DNA of 64,000 nt from Staphylococcus sp. GSSP0090 (GCF_013391405.1 NZ_JACBFD010000003.1:158470-222469), one strand, 5' to 3'; shown: positions 36,386 to 48,942, counted from the stretch's first letter. Notes: generated by a model not told the origin, from the letters alone. A program made the numbers and translations.

Positions 36386-39300
36386 TTGTTTAGAATGAGA
36401 TATATTATAACGCCCAATCATGACTATTTATTTATAGATACGCATCATATTGTTAATGATGGCATGAGTAATACAATTTTACTCAAAGAACTTAATCATT
36501 TATATCAAGATAAACCATTACCTAAAGTTGAACATCAATATAAAGATTATAGCGAATGGTTGAAACATAGAGATTTAACTATACAACAAAGATATTGGCA
36601 CAGTGTATTTAATGATGAAATACCTGTATTAAATTTACCAACAGACTACCCTAGACCAAATACTAAGCAAACGAATGGAAACATGATTAGATACACATTT
36701 AATCGTCAACTAACTACAGAAGTAAAAAAATACTTACAACAACACAATGTAACGGATTTTATGTTTTTTATGAGTGCTGTAATGGTATTACTTAGTAAAT
36801 ATAGTCGTCAACAGGATATTGTAGTGGGTAGTGTGATAAGTGCTAGAACACATAAAGACACAGAAAGTATGTTGGGTATGTTCGCTAATACTTTAGTATA
36901 TAGAGGTTTTCCGAATAAAGATAAAGCATGGGAAACATTTTTAAAAGAAATGAAGCAAGTGAGTTTAGAAGCCTATGAACATCAAGATTATCCATTTGAG
37001 CGCTTAGTAGATGAACTAATAGAAGAACGAGACGCGTCAAGAAACCCATTATTTGATGTAATGCTCGTACTTCAAAATAATGAATCGAGCTATGCACATT
37101 TTGGTCATAGCGAATTGACACATATTATGCCCTTATCGACTACAGCAAAATTTGATTTATCTTTCATAATTGAAGAAGATAATGGACAGTATGTACTCAA
37201 TTTAGAATACTGTACAAATTTATTTAATCAAGAAACTATAGAAATTATGGGTCAGCAATTAGAGTATTTAATACAAACGATTGTCACAGCTGATGATTTG
37301 ACATTGGCACAATTATCGTTATGTAGTGAGGAAACAAAGAAATGGATAATAAATGAAATAAATGACGAAGAAACACCAATGCTACAACATCATAATATTG
37401 TGGCATTGTTTGAAGAACAGGTGTTAGAAAAACCAGACAGCCCTGCAATATGTTTTGAAGATATTGAATTATCATATGCTCAGTTAGGGCAATGGGTTGA
37501 TTCCATTATTTACGAACTAAAAGCAAGTGGTGTCGAAACAGGCCAAACGATTGCTTTATATATGCAACGTGGTATCCCAATGATTGCAAGTATGTTAGCG
37601 ATTGGGAAAATGGGCTGCACATATGTTCCTATAGATCCAACTAATCCACAAATGAGAACAGCTTATATTTTACAAGATGCTCAGGTTTCGTTAATTTTAT
37701 TACACAACACAACCATAGATACGGATTTAATGTGTATAGATGTCTCCACGATTCAATTAAGAGATTTAAAATTCGACTGTATAGATATTGTGAATCAACA
37801 AGCGCTATACATTATATATACATCAGGTACTACTGGAAATCCTAAAGGTGTAACAATTAACCACAAAAATGTTGGAAATTTAGTGCTATCTTGGTATAAA
37901 GCTTTAGACTTATCAGGTGATGAAGTGTTTATGCAGTATGCAAATTATGTGTTCGATGCATCAGTTTGGGAAATTTATACGGCGTTATCACACGGACATA
38001 AATTAGTAATTGCGAATGACCATGAACGTTTAGATGTTCGACAATTAGAAATGTTAATAAAACAAAAAGAAATTAATGTTGCTTCATTACCAGTTCAAGT
38101 TTGTAATATGATGTCAAATTATCATATCAAGCGCTTAGTGACCGGGGGATCTGTTAGTACACCGGCCTTCGTAGAAAAAGTAAGTCGGTATAGTGATTTA
38201 TATTTCAATGCTTATGGTCCAACAGAAGCAACAGTTATCAGCACCTATTGGTCATGGACGTGTAACAATAAACATAGCAAGGTTAATCGTGTACCAATAG
38301 GTAAACCGATAACGAATGTGCAAGTTTATATCATGGAGGGTGACCAATTATGTGGGATTAACGAGCCTGGTGAGTTGTGTATTGCTGGTGCGCAATTAAG
38401 TAATGGTTATATAAATCAAGTTGAGATGACAGAGTCATGCTTTGAAGACAATCCTTTTGGTCATGGACAATTATATCATTCTGGAGATTTGGCAAGATAT
38501 TTGCCAGATGGAAATATAGAGTTTTTAGGACGCTTAGACGACCAAGTTAAAGTGCGTGGCTATCGAATTGAATTATCTGAAATTGAGAATGTCATTATCA
38601 GCCATCCTGATGTCGTTGATTGTGCGGTTATCGTAGAAGATGAAAAAAGAAAATCGAATATAGTCGCTTACTATGTCGGTGATGTTAATAAAGAAGTAGA
38701 CATTATAAATAAGATTCGTAAAACATTACCACAATATATGGTTCCAAATCATATTAGACATCTCGAAGAAATACCATTAACTAAAAATGGAAAACTGAAT
38801 CGTGACCAATTACCGCGTGAACTGGGTAACCATCATCGTTATGTGGCGCCACGTACCTATAACGAACAGATTTTGCAACAAATATTTTGTGATGTATTAC
38901 AACGCAATCAATTGAGTATTGATGACGATTTCTTTGAACTTGGTGGAAGTTCTTTAGATGTCATGGCTGTTGTAGCACACTTAAAAAAATACAATATCCT
39001 AATTAATATGCAAGATATTTATCAAAACAAAACCATTAGACACATTTTAAATGAAGATCAAAATATGTCTGGTATCACTGTCAAAGTACCAGATAATTTA
39101 TCGCAATTAAATAAAATAATAGCATGCAACCAATTACCTATAAAAGAACCATTAAGCAAAGAATCATTAGGTAATGTATGTTTGACAGGAGCGACAGGTT
39201 TTTTAGGTGCATATATATTAGAAAGTCTTCAAACTAAAGCAGACAAAATTGTATGTGTAGTACGTAGTGAAAATAGCTTAACAGCCACTGAAAAATTGCA

Positions 39301-40222
39301 ATCAAATTTATTATGTTACTTTGATTCTAAAAAAGTCATCCAAATCATGAATCGAGTTGACCTATGTGTTGGAGATTTTACTGAGGATTTAAAGTTAGAA
39401 ACTTATCAGATAGACACAATCATACATGCAGGCGCACGCACAGATCACTTTGGTGAAACGCATATGTTTAATCAATCTAATGTTGAGAGCACTAAGCACC
39501 TAATAAAAGTTGCTCAGCAATTAAACATTAAATTTATTTATATATCTACAATCAGTATAGGTTCCATTTTTCCAGAGTCTCATGAAGACAACCGTTTCTC
39601 TGAGACTGACTTATATAAAGGTCAAGTCATAGATTCGCCTTATACGTTAAGTAAATTTTATGGAGAGTTAGCTGTTCTGAATGCAATTGAAGGTGGACTC
39701 AACGCCAAAATTATTCGTGTCGGTAATTTGACTAGTAGTACAACTGGAAAAATAAACATGAAAAATATGAAAACGAATCGCTTTTCTATTATTATGAAAA
39801 ACTTGTTAATGCTAGATGAAGTTGGTGAAACGGTTGCGAAATCATATGTTGAATTTTCTTTTGTAGATATTGTGGCTCAAGCTGTGGTAAACATAGCAAT
39901 GTTAAGTAATGAATACGCAATATTTCACGTGTTTAACCCTTATCAAATTACAATTCAAGAATTATTAAATACATTTAAAGAGGAAAATAAACCAATAACA
40001 ATCGTAGATGATGGCACGTTCCATAACATCTTAAATGAACAGCAAATGTATGAAGTAATTGGATTGAATAGTTCTACACAAGCCCAGCAACCAGCTCAGA
40101 TAGATGCAGCATTTACAAATGAAATACTTAGAAATATGGGGGTTTATTGGCAAAAATTAAATAAAGGTTGGTTATGTGAATGGCATAAACGAATCAAAAC
40201 GATATTTAAAGAAGGGATATAA
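36386..40222 (+). pseudogene. ausA: Aureusimine-type nonribosomal peptide synthetase, C-terminal part
   Basis: 1278 codons from a nominal TTG that is not a convincing start: no ribosome site, and homology extends upstream in this frame. Content: remainder of the C domain (H20-H21-xxx-D25-G26); adenylation domain A2 (about 330-830; YTSGTTGNPKGV, FDASVWEIY, NAYGPTEATV); carrier domain FFELGGSSLD with Ser856; and a terminal reductase domain (about 930-1278) with TGATGFLGAY and catalytic Tyr1086-xxx-Lys1090. A2 residues D-A-W-S-V-G-A-V-I suggest phenylalanine or tyrosine. The reductase releases a dipeptide aldehyde that cyclises to a pyrazinone. Confidence 0.85.
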
Positions 40223-40870
40223 ATGTACATTATAATTACATCAATAGAAGATTCAATTACCCAAGATTTATTAGATTTAATAACACACCCATGGAAAGAG
40301 AAACGAACACCAATACCATATCGTTTTGAGTCAGACGCACTAATGCATAAAATTGGAGATATAGTAGTTCAATATGGATTATTAAAATTTTTTGGGGTTA
40401 AACCTAATCAATGGGAATATATTTTTTCTGAACTTGGCAAACCTCATATCGTATATGATAAGGAGCTGTTTTTTAATTTATCCTATGCATATCCTTATAT
40501 CGTATGCGCTTTTGATAAACTGCCGATTGGTGTAGATATTGAGAAAAAAAGAGTTATAGACTTTGATGGAATCATTTCTAATTTCACAATAAATGAACAG
40601 TATTATATTAAAGAGAGTGGATCACTTATTTCGGCATTTTATGATATTTGGACAAGAAAAGAAAGTTATGTGAAGTTAATGGGAGTAGGTTTGAATGAAG
40701 TACTGGATAGTTTCGATGTACTCACACCGCTATCACACGAGCAAAATATATGCCAATTTCACAAGTACAGCAATAAGGACTTCATCATCAATGCTTGTAC
40801 CTATAAACGAGCAAAACCAATGCTAGTTAAATTAAATTTATTAAATGATATCTTGAAGCATTATATATAA
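40223..40870 (+). CDS. ausB: 4'-Phosphopantetheinyl transferase (Sfp type)
   Basis: 215 residues. Motifs IGVDIEKKR and FYDIWTRKESYVKLMGVGL hold the magnesium-binding Asp/Glu and Lys of Sfp enzymes. It attaches phosphopantetheine to the carrier-domain serines of the synthetase. It begins at the base after the ausA stop, forming a two-gene operon as in S. aureus. The gene is intact although ausA is not. Confidence 0.9.
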   Translation: MYIIITSIEDSITQDLLDLITHPWKEKRTPIPYRFESDALMHKIGDIVVQYGLLKFFGVKPNQWEYIFSELGKPHIVYDKELFFNLSYAYPYIVCAFDKLPIGVDIEKKRVIDFDGIISNFTINEQYYIKESGSLISAFYDIWTRKESYVKLMGVGLNEVLDSFDVLTPLSHEQNICQFHKYSNKDFIINACTYKRAKPMLVKLNLLNDILKHYI

Positions 40871-40975
40871 AGTGAAAGTATAGGCGTATTACGTAAGGTA
40901 TTTAAAAATGTTAAAAGACGTATAGAAAGTGAATCTATATAAATAGACTACATGCATACGTCAAGTTGACATGAT

Positions 40976-41016
40976 ATCCACCTCTAAAAATTTGATTTTT
41001 AGAGGTGGATTTTTGT
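40976..41016 (+). terminator. Terminator of the aus operon
   Basis: Perfect 16-nt arms 40976-40991 and 40995-41010 (ATCCACCTCTAAAAAT / ATTTTTAGAGGTGGAT) followed by T's. The 359-bp gap to the next gene otherwise shows only AT-rich sequence and no clear promoter. Confidence 0.92.
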
Positions 41017-41229
41017 GTGTAAGCACAATAAATTAGACTTTAAATTAAATGTATTTCAAGTAGACTGAGAACATATAGTTATACTTTCAATGTTATCATT
41101 CAAATACTTTTTTAGTTATGTTTTAAATATCGCTTGTGGACTTCTTGTTTATCGATGAAGTAATGGCTACAATGTATTTAAATATAGTAAAGCACAGTAG
41201 TGAAGCATAAGAGAAAGTGAGGTGTAAAG

Positions 41230-43095
41230 ATGATAGAAAGACACGTAAAGCTGATTCAGTTAATGATAATTAATCGTAACCATTTTTTAAGTGCAGATGA
41301 AATTGCAAAGTACTTAAATGTTTCTAATCGAACGGCGAGAAACGATATTCAATATATTAATAGTGAAATCTTAGAAACCCTTATTATCAGCGTAAAAGGG
41401 CGTGGGTATAAACTGAATCAAGATTTATATAATATGCAAGAAATAGAAGCAATCGTAACTGAATTCACAAATAAAGAAAGTGAACTGCTTATCAAGTTGG
41501 GTTATCAACTGCTCATGTATCAACAACCTATGACAATTGAAGGAATAGGGACAACATTTCATTTAACGAAGGGTGAAACCACCGATTATTTAAATAAAAT
41601 TAAAGCATGGTGTACGTCATTTGAAGTGAACATCCAAATAACCAAGAAAAAAGGTATTACAGTTAATGGTAGTGAAATGAATATCAGAAATGCAATACTA
41701 CATCTAAATCAACTCTCAGAAAATGTAGAAACAGTTGATGCCTTGATTTTAAATGAAATCCCTAAAGCGCATATTGATATCATAACTCGAATAATAGAAG
41801 TGAATTTAAATAAACACCGCCTATATACTTCTAAAATACGTATAACGCAATTACTCATACATCTCATTATTATTTTTAAAAGAAATAACGATGACGGACA
41901 ATCGTGGGTTGTCGATGACACATCCTATCAAATTGCGCAACAATGTATAAAAGAAATGAATCATGAGCTGGGATATAGTTTAAATGAAGAAACGGCGAAG
42001 TTATTTTCATTTTTCATTAGTTATTATTTTAATCAATATGATTTAGGCTTCGAAAAGTTGTTTGTTAAGACCTATATTGAACGAATGATTGTTCAAATGG
42101 AGAAACATGTAGGTGTTGCATTTACTCAAGATCAAATGTTGCGGGAAAATGTCCATGAACATTTTAGTAGAACGTATTTGAGAATTGCTAAAAATGTATA
42201 TATTAATAATCCGTTGACTGACGATATCAAGAAACATTATCCTTTTATATTCAATGCTTTATACGAAACAGTAATGCATCTGGAAAAAGATGCAGAAATC
42301 CATTTGGTTGAGGATGAGATAGCGTTTTTAGCATTACACTTTCAATCTTCTATAGATCGAAATAAAAAGGATAAGTTCAATATCGTCATTACTTGCTATT
42401 ATGGCTTAGGTATTTCTAGTTTATTAGAAGCTAAGTTAACTAATTTGGATGACAGTATCGTCATTGTTGATACGATAAATTTAGAAGGTTTAGAAGCTTA
42501 TGATTTTTCAAATATAGATGCATTAGTTACAACAAATGCTATTGAAACAAAAGGGTTACCAGATACGTTAGAAATCATTCAAGTTTCACCATTATTTTCA
42601 GAAGAGGATGCGAATAAAATTTTAACGGCCTGCCATCATAAACAAAATCCTGTCTTAAATCAAAATGAACTAGCAGGTATCCAATTTGATGTACATTCAG
42701 ATAAGGAAGCATCGATGATGGCTTCTTATGTTTTTGAACAGGCTAAACAAATATTAGAAAGTCAGCATTCGGTAACCACTGATTATATTAAAAGTGCTTT
42801 AGATAGAGAAAAGTTTTCTTCGACATATATTGGGAATGAGATGAGCATTCCTCACGGTGATCCTGAAAAGGTACTGAAATCACATGTCATTATTTTTAAG
42901 AATCCACAAGGTTTTTTATGGAAACAAAATAAAGTTAAAATTGCATTTTTCCTCGCAATAACACAACAAGATATACCAATTATGAAAAAGATGATTCATG
43001 CGATTGCCAAACTCGCGCCCGACGATATTAATCAACTGTTGCAACTGAAGGACCAACAATTAAAAGAATATATTATCGATATCATCCAAACATAA
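41230..43095 (+). CDS. manR: ManR-like PRD transcriptional activator
   Basis: 621 residues. HTH at the N-terminus (FLSADEIAKYLNVSNRTARNDIQYI), two PRDs (about 180-400), an EIIB-like segment (FNIVITCYYGLGISSLLEAKL) and a C-terminal EIIA domain (YIGNEMSIPHGDPEKV). The gene order manR-manP-manA equals the Bacillus mannose locus, so it most likely activates manPA when mannose is transported. Start ATG with GAGGTG upstream. Confidence 0.83.
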   Translation: MIERHVKLIQLMIINRNHFLSADEIAKYLNVSNRTARNDIQYINSEILETLIISVKGRGYKLNQDLYNMQEIEAIVTEFTNKESELLIKLGYQLLMYQQPMTIEGIGTTFHLTKGETTDYLNKIKAWCTSFEVNIQITKKKGITVNGSEMNIRNAILHLNQLSENVETVDALILNEIPKAHIDIITRIIEVNLNKHRLYTSKIRITQLLIHLIIIFKRNNDDGQSWVVDDTSYQIAQQCIKEMNHELGYSLNEETAKLFSFFISYYFNQYDLGFEKLFVKTYIERMIVQMEKHVGVAFTQDQMLRENVHEHFSRTYLRIAKNVYINNPLTDDIKKHYPFIFNALYETVMHLEKDAEIHLVEDEIAFLALHFQSSIDRNKKDKFNIVITCYYGLGISSLLEAKLTNLDDSIVIVDTINLEGLEAYDFSNIDALVTTNAIETKGLPDTLEIIQVSPLFSEEDANKILTACHHKQNPVLNQNELAGIQFDVHSDKEASMMASYVFEQAKQILESQHSVTTDYIKSALDREKFSSTYIGNEMSIPHGDPEKVLKSHVIIFKNPQGFLWKQNKVKIAFFLAITQQDIPIMKKMIHAIAKLAPDDINQLLQLKDQQLKEYIIDIIQT

Positions 43096-43135
43096 TTGCC
43101 ACTAGCAACGGTAATTATGTTTTTTTATTTGATGT

Positions 43136-43149
43136 TGTATGCGTTTACA
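43136..43149. promoter_or_regulatory. cre site before manP
   Basis: TGTATGCGTTTACA differs from the CcpA consensus at one position. It lies about 30 bp before the manP start codon and just after manR. Confidence 0.6.
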
Positions 43150-43176
43150 ATATTAATTGAAGAGAGGATGATGATT

Positions 43177-45147
43177 ATGAAAATTTTAGCGATTACGTCG
43201 TGTCCAAATGGGATTGCACACACGTATATGGCTCAAGAGAAACTTGAGCAAGCAGCACAAGACATGGGAGTAGACATCAAGGTCGAAACTCAAGGCGGCG
43301 TAGGTGCTGAAAATGTTTTAACGTCAAAAGAAATTAGAGAAGCGGACGGTATTATTATTGCTGCTGATCGTCAGGTAGACTTATCAAGATTTGATGGTAA
43401 ATTATTAATTAATGAAAGTGTGCGCGAAGGAATTCATAAACCGCAAACACTCATTCAGCGTATCATAGATAAAGACGCACATATTTATCATGATGCCAAT
43501 GACAGTCATTCAAGTCGGTCAACTGAAGATGATGATGAACAAAAAAGTGGCATCCAAATGGTTTATCAACATTTAATGAATGGCGTATCGTTTATGGTAC
43601 CGTTTATTGTAGTTGGTGGTTTGCTTATGGCGATTGCACTTACATTAGGTGGAAAAGCATCATCAGAAGGACTCGTTATACCAGATAATTCCTTTTGGAA
43701 ATCCATTGAAAATATTGGTAGTCTAGCGTTTAGTTTTATGGTACCTATTTTGGCTGGTTATATCGCTGTTAGTATTGCAGATAAACCAGGACTCGTTCCA
43801 GGTATGATTGGTGGTGCAATAGCTGCCGATGGTAGTTTCTATGGTAGTGACGCAGGTGCTGGTTTCTTAGGTGGTATTGTGGCTGGTTTTATTGCTGGTT
43901 ATATCGCCAAATGGATTAAAAATATCAAAATGCCGAAAGTCATGGCACCTATTATGCCGATTATTATCATACCGATCATTTCATCACTTATTGTCGGACT
44001 CATATTTATCTTTTTAATTGGTGCGCCAATTGCAAGTATCTTTGAAGCACTCACAACTTGGTTGAAGGGCATGCAAGGTACAAATATTGTGATATTAGCA
44101 TTGATTATAGGTGCTATGATTGCTTTTGACATGGGTGGACCTGTTAACAAAGTTGCCTTTTTATTTGGTTCTGCCCTTATAGCTGAAGGGAATTATGCAG
44201 TTATGGGTATGGTTGCAGTTGCAGTATGTACACCTCCTATTGGACTAGGACTCGCTACATTTATTAATAAACGTAAATTTAACAAAGGTGAAGTAGAAAT
44301 GGGTAAAGCTTCATTTACGATGGGGTTATTTGGTATTACTGAAGGTGCAATTCCCTTTGCTGCGCAAGATCCACTTCGTATTATTCCATCGAACATGATA
44401 GGTGCGATGATTGCGGCAGTGATAGCAGCAATTGGTGGTGTAGGTGACCGAGTTGCACATGGTGGACCGATTGTGGCAGTATTAGGTGGTATCGATCAAA
44501 TATTATGGTTCTTTATTGCAGTTGTTATAGGTAGTTTGGTCACAATGCTATCTGTCTTATTATTAAGAAAAAATTCGCCGATTTTAGCAGTAGATACAAA
44601 TAATGTAGAGACTGGTATGACAGGTAACGAAGAAATGAACACTCAAGCAGATGAAGTCGATTCAAGTCAAAACGTATCTAGTGAAGGTGAGTCATCAGAT
44701 GCAGAAGTAAATGTTTTTGATGAAAAAGTGATTCAAATTGTGGATACGAAATTAACAAGAGATGAAGCAATTGACCAACTGGTTGATCAATTAGATAATT
44801 ATCATTATATAACCGATAAATCACAACTTAAAGGTGATGTACTTAAGCGTGAAGCGCAATCTACAACAGCAATCGGAATGAATGTAGCGATTCCACATGC
44901 AAAATCTACAGCGGTTAAAGAACCTATTGTAGCAGTTATGAATAATAAATCAGGCGTTAACTGGGATAGTTTAGACGGCACATTGCCTCAAATCGTCTTT
45001 TTAATTGCTGTACCTAGTGATAGTAGTGATACACACTTAAAACTATTACAAAGATTGTCACGCGCACTGATGGATGATGAAACACGTCAACATTTAATAG
45101 ACGCAACAGAAACAATTCAGATATACAATATACTTAAAGAAATATAA
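43177..45147 (+). CDS. manP: PTS EIIBCA, mannose/fructose type
   Basis: 656 residues. EIIB (1-100; phosphocysteine Cys9 in TSCPNGIAHT), EIIC (about 125-475; FIVVGGLLMAIAL, FDMGGPVNKVAF, GITEGAIPFAAQDP), an acidic serine-rich linker (about 485-530), and EIIA (about 535-656; MNVAIPHAKS). The B-C-A order is that of ManP and FruA. The gene downstream is mannose-6-phosphate isomerase, which favours mannose. The ATG at 43177 follows AGAGAGG at good distance; the longer frame upstream is not coding. Confidence 0.88.
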   Translation: MKILAITSCPNGIAHTYMAQEKLEQAAQDMGVDIKVETQGGVGAENVLTSKEIREADGIIIAADRQVDLSRFDGKLLINESVREGIHKPQTLIQRIIDKDAHIYHDANDSHSSRSTEDDDEQKSGIQMVYQHLMNGVSFMVPFIVVGGLLMAIALTLGGKASSEGLVIPDNSFWKSIENIGSLAFSFMVPILAGYIAVSIADKPGLVPGMIGGAIAADGSFYGSDAGAGFLGGIVAGFIAGYIAKWIKNIKMPKVMAPIMPIIIIPIISSLIVGLIFIFLIGAPIASIFEALTTWLKGMQGTNIVILALIIGAMIAFDMGGPVNKVAFLFGSALIAEGNYAVMGMVAVAVCTPPIGLGLATFINKRKFNKGEVEMGKASFTMGLFGITEGAIPFAAQDPLRIIPSNMIGAMIAAVIAAIGGVGDRVAHGGPIVAVLGGIDQILWFFIAVVIGSLVTMLSVLLLRKNSPILAVDTNNVETGMTGNEEMNTQADEVDSSQNVSSEGESSDAEVNVFDEKVIQIVDTKLTRDEAIDQLVDQLDNYHYITDKSQLKGDVLKREAQSTTAIGMNVAIPHAKSTAVKEPIVAVMNNKSGVNWDSLDGTLPQIVFLIAVPSDSSDTHLKLLQRLSRALMDDETRQHLIDATETIQIYNILKEI

Positions 45148-45162
45148 ATGGAGGTATAGCGA

Positions 45163-46101
45163 ATGCCATTATTTTTACAACCTGTTTTTCAAGAACGTAT
45201 TTGGGGTGGTCGTGCATTAGAAGCATTTAATTACGACATTCCTAATGACCATACCGGAGAATGTTGGGCTATATCTGCACATCCCAATGGTCCAAATGTG
45301 ATTACAAATGGAAAGTATCAAGGCGAGAATTTAGAAAATGTATGGGCACAAGATAAAGCACTTTTTGGTGTAGATCATGATGAAAAATTTCCTTTACTTA
45401 CAAAAATTTTAGATGCGAATGATAAATTATCAGTACAAGTTCATCCCAATGATGCTTATGCGCAACAACATGAAGGGGAATATGGCAAAACAGAGTGTTG
45501 GTATATTTTAGACGCAAAAGAAGATGCAGAAATTATTTATGGTGTAAACGCTCAAAATCAAGACGAATTGAACCAAATGATTGATAATCAACAGTTTGAA
45601 ACGTTATTTAATCACGTGAAAGTTAAACCTGGTGATTTCTTTTACGTGCCAGCAGGGACAGTACATGCCATTGGTGAAGGTATCTTAATATTAGAAACAC
45701 AGCAATCATCTGATACGACGTATCGTATTTATGATTATGAGCGTAAAGATAAAAATGGTGAGCAACGCGCGTTACATTTAGAACAAAGTAAGGCGGTTAT
45801 AAACCTTTCTTCTGAATCACCAAATACCGAGCCACAACATGACATCGTTCAAGAACAAGCATACACACAATTTGTTTCGAATGCGTTTTTTACTGTAGGA
45901 CGTTGGAACATTAATGGAAGTTTAATTTATCATATGCCACAATCCTATTGCTTGGTTTCGGTAGTTGAAGGCAACGGTGAAGTAGAGATTGATCAAAATA
46001 CGTATCAGTTAAATAAAGGAACACATTTCATATTAACTACAGAAGACCAACATATTAAATTTACTGGTGAAATGACGCTTATTATAAGTTATGTATCGTA
46101 G
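45163..46101 (+). CDS. manA: Mannose-6-phosphate isomerase, class I
   Basis: 312 residues. LFLQPVFQERIWGGRALEAF, ETWW-like GECWAISAHPNG, the zinc ligands LSVQVHPNDAYA and KTECWYILDAKEDA, and FFYVPAGTVHAIGEGILILE match short Gram-positive ManA. It interconverts mannose-6-phosphate and fructose-6-phosphate. It starts 15 bp after manP with TGGAGG, so it is in the same operon. Confidence 0.94.
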   Translation: MPLFLQPVFQERIWGGRALEAFNYDIPNDHTGECWAISAHPNGPNVITNGKYQGENLENVWAQDKALFGVDHDEKFPLLTKILDANDKLSVQVHPNDAYAQQHEGEYGKTECWYILDAKEDAEIIYGVNAQNQDELNQMIDNQQFETLFNHVKVKPGDFFYVPAGTVHAIGEGILILETQQSSDTTYRIYDYERKDKNGEQRALHLEQSKAVINLSSESPNTEPQHDIVQEQAYTQFVSNAFFTVGRWNINGSLIYHMPQSYCLVSVVEGNGEVEIDQNTYQLNKGTHFILTTEDQHIKFTGEMTLIISYVS

Positions 46102-46165
46102 CGTGTACTCAGTATTTGAAAATGTTAAATCATAACATAGCTATTAACATAGATGCTCAATATAT

Positions 46166-46212
46166 ACCTTGTTTATGGTCAATTAGTTTATGACGATAGG
46201 CAAGGTTTTTTA
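46166..46212 (+). terminator. Probable terminator after manA
   Basis: ACCTTGTTTATGGTC pairs imperfectly with GACGATAGGCAAGGT, followed by six T. Confidence 0.65.
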
Positions 46213-46290
46213 ATGATAAATCAGTGAATCTTTGTCACTAATGAATTTTTTGTTCATAATGAAAGTAACACAATTATGGAGATGATAAGT

Positions 46291-47184
46291 ATGCTGAAAA
46301 TTTGTACGGATATAGGTGGTACTAAAACCATAGTGGGTCTTATAAATGACCAATTAGAAATTGTAGATAGTCAAAAATTCGCGACTAATCAAACAAATCC
46401 GATTCAAGAATTTACAGAAATTATTCATATTGCTGAAAACTATGTACACCACTTTGATGATGTTGATCAAACTACATTGAATATTGCAATGCCAGGACCT
46501 TGTGATTATACGCAAGGACTATTCCTCAATCCACCTAATTTACAGTCATATAATGAATTTAACGCTGGGCACTTTATTGAAAATAATAGTAGATTTAAAC
46601 CGTATTTTGTAAATGATACCGATGCAGCTATTTTAGCTGAATATCAATATATGACATATCAACCAAAGGATTTTATATATTTAACGATTAGTACAGGTGT
46701 AGGTATGGCTTATATTAGGAACGGGGAACTTGTTTCCGGTGTTGATGGAAATTTCGGTGAAATTGGTCATACTATTATAAAAAGCGATAGCAATTATCAA
46801 TGTCCTGTTTGTAAACAATATGGTTGCGTGGAAAATGAAATATCAGGATTAGCCATCAGTAGAAAAGCGAGTAGCATTTTAAATAAACATGTAACTACTG
46901 AAGAAGCGATAGAAATGTATCTCCAACATGCGCATAGTAAGATAACAGAAATGATAGATGAAGTGATGATATTAACACAACAATTGTGTACGAACTTGTT
47001 CAGTATATTTAATATTAACGATATTGTATTAGGCGGTGGTGTTACCCAGAGTAATCTACCATATAAGTCGAGTATTGAAAAATATGCACAAAGCCATCAT
47101 TTAATTCAAAATAGCACTTTAAATATTACGATAAGCCAATTAGAGGCAAATGTTTTAACTGGCTTATATTACGTAAATAAATAA
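46291..47184 (+). CDS. ROK-family sugar kinase
   Basis: 297 residues. ATP site CTDIGGTKTIVGL, catalytic VNDTDAAILAEYQ, STGVGMAYI, and the ROK zinc motif CPVCKQYGCVE. It phosphorylates a hexose such as glucose, mannose, fructose or N-acetylmannosamine. It follows the mannose genes but a terminator-like hairpin intervenes. The ATG at 46291 follows GGAG by 9 nt. Confidence 0.85.
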   Translation: MLKICTDIGGTKTIVGLINDQLEIVDSQKFATNQTNPIQEFTEIIHIAENYVHHFDDVDQTTLNIAMPGPCDYTQGLFLNPPNLQSYNEFNAGHFIENNSRFKPYFVNDTDAAILAEYQYMTYQPKDFIYLTISTGVGMAYIRNGELVSGVDGNFGEIGHTIIKSDSNYQCPVCKQYGCVENEISGLAISRKASSILNKHVTTEEAIEMYLQHAHSKITEMIDEVMILTQQLCTNLFSIFNINDIVLGGGVTQSNLPYKSSIEKYAQSHHLIQNSTLNITISQLEANVLTGLYYVNK

Positions 47185-47395
47185 TCTATCTGCTAGTGTG
47201 ACGGAAATTTAATTTTCAAAAAGAGACTTTGTAGTCTCATACCGACAAAGTTAATTAGAATAAAGATTTGATATATTAATTAATATCCCAGATTCTTTGA
47301 TTTAGTCAGGGATGGATCGTATTAATAGGTAATTATGGGGATTTACACTTAGGTTAGGCTTCGGTTTGTGTGCGGTAAGTGTTCCCGTAAGGGTT
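47185..47395. other. Structured intergenic segment, unexplained
   Basis: Begins with a partial copy (47195-47218) of the hairpin arm found at 195-218, then AGACTTTGTAGTCT, and ends with nested inverted repeats: ACACTTA (47345-47351) with TAAGTGT, and CCCGTAAGGG. It is GC-richer than nearby spacers. No open frame with a ribosome site is evident. It may be a small RNA or the decayed remains of a repeat. Confidence 0.35.
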
Positions 47396-47396
47396 A

Positions 47397-47434
47397 AAAA
47401 AGCAGAGACATTTTGATATGTCTCTGCTTTTTTA
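47397..47434. terminator. Bidirectional terminator
   Basis: AAAAGCAGAGACAT / ATGTCTCTGCTTTT, arms 47397-47411 and 47418-47432, with A- and T-runs on both sides. It ends the metY transcript on the minus strand. Confidence 0.88.
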
Positions 47435-47517
47435 GTGTATGTGTTATATATGCATTTTTAACGGTAGACCATAATAGTAAGTCTTTTGCATAAGCATTAC
47501 TAAGGAAATTTTTAACA

Positions 47518-48846
<1,329 letters not shown>

Positions 48847-48942
48847 TTATAACTATACAAGAGCCGATTATCTATTTCAAGTATGCTTACTAAAAAAGTA
48901 GGAATTAGATGATAACACTTTATTGACTTGAAAATGAAATGA

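Noticed and set aside
36386..36388. TTG at 36386 as a real start for a second NRPS protein
   Set aside because: No ribosome site, and conserved C-domain sequence continues upstream in the same frame, so the codon is internal.
36340..36395. Programmed ribosomal frameshifting in ausA
   Set aside because: No X-XXY-YYZ slippery heptamer is in frame before the stop and no following pseudoknot is obvious. A simple indel is the easier explanation.
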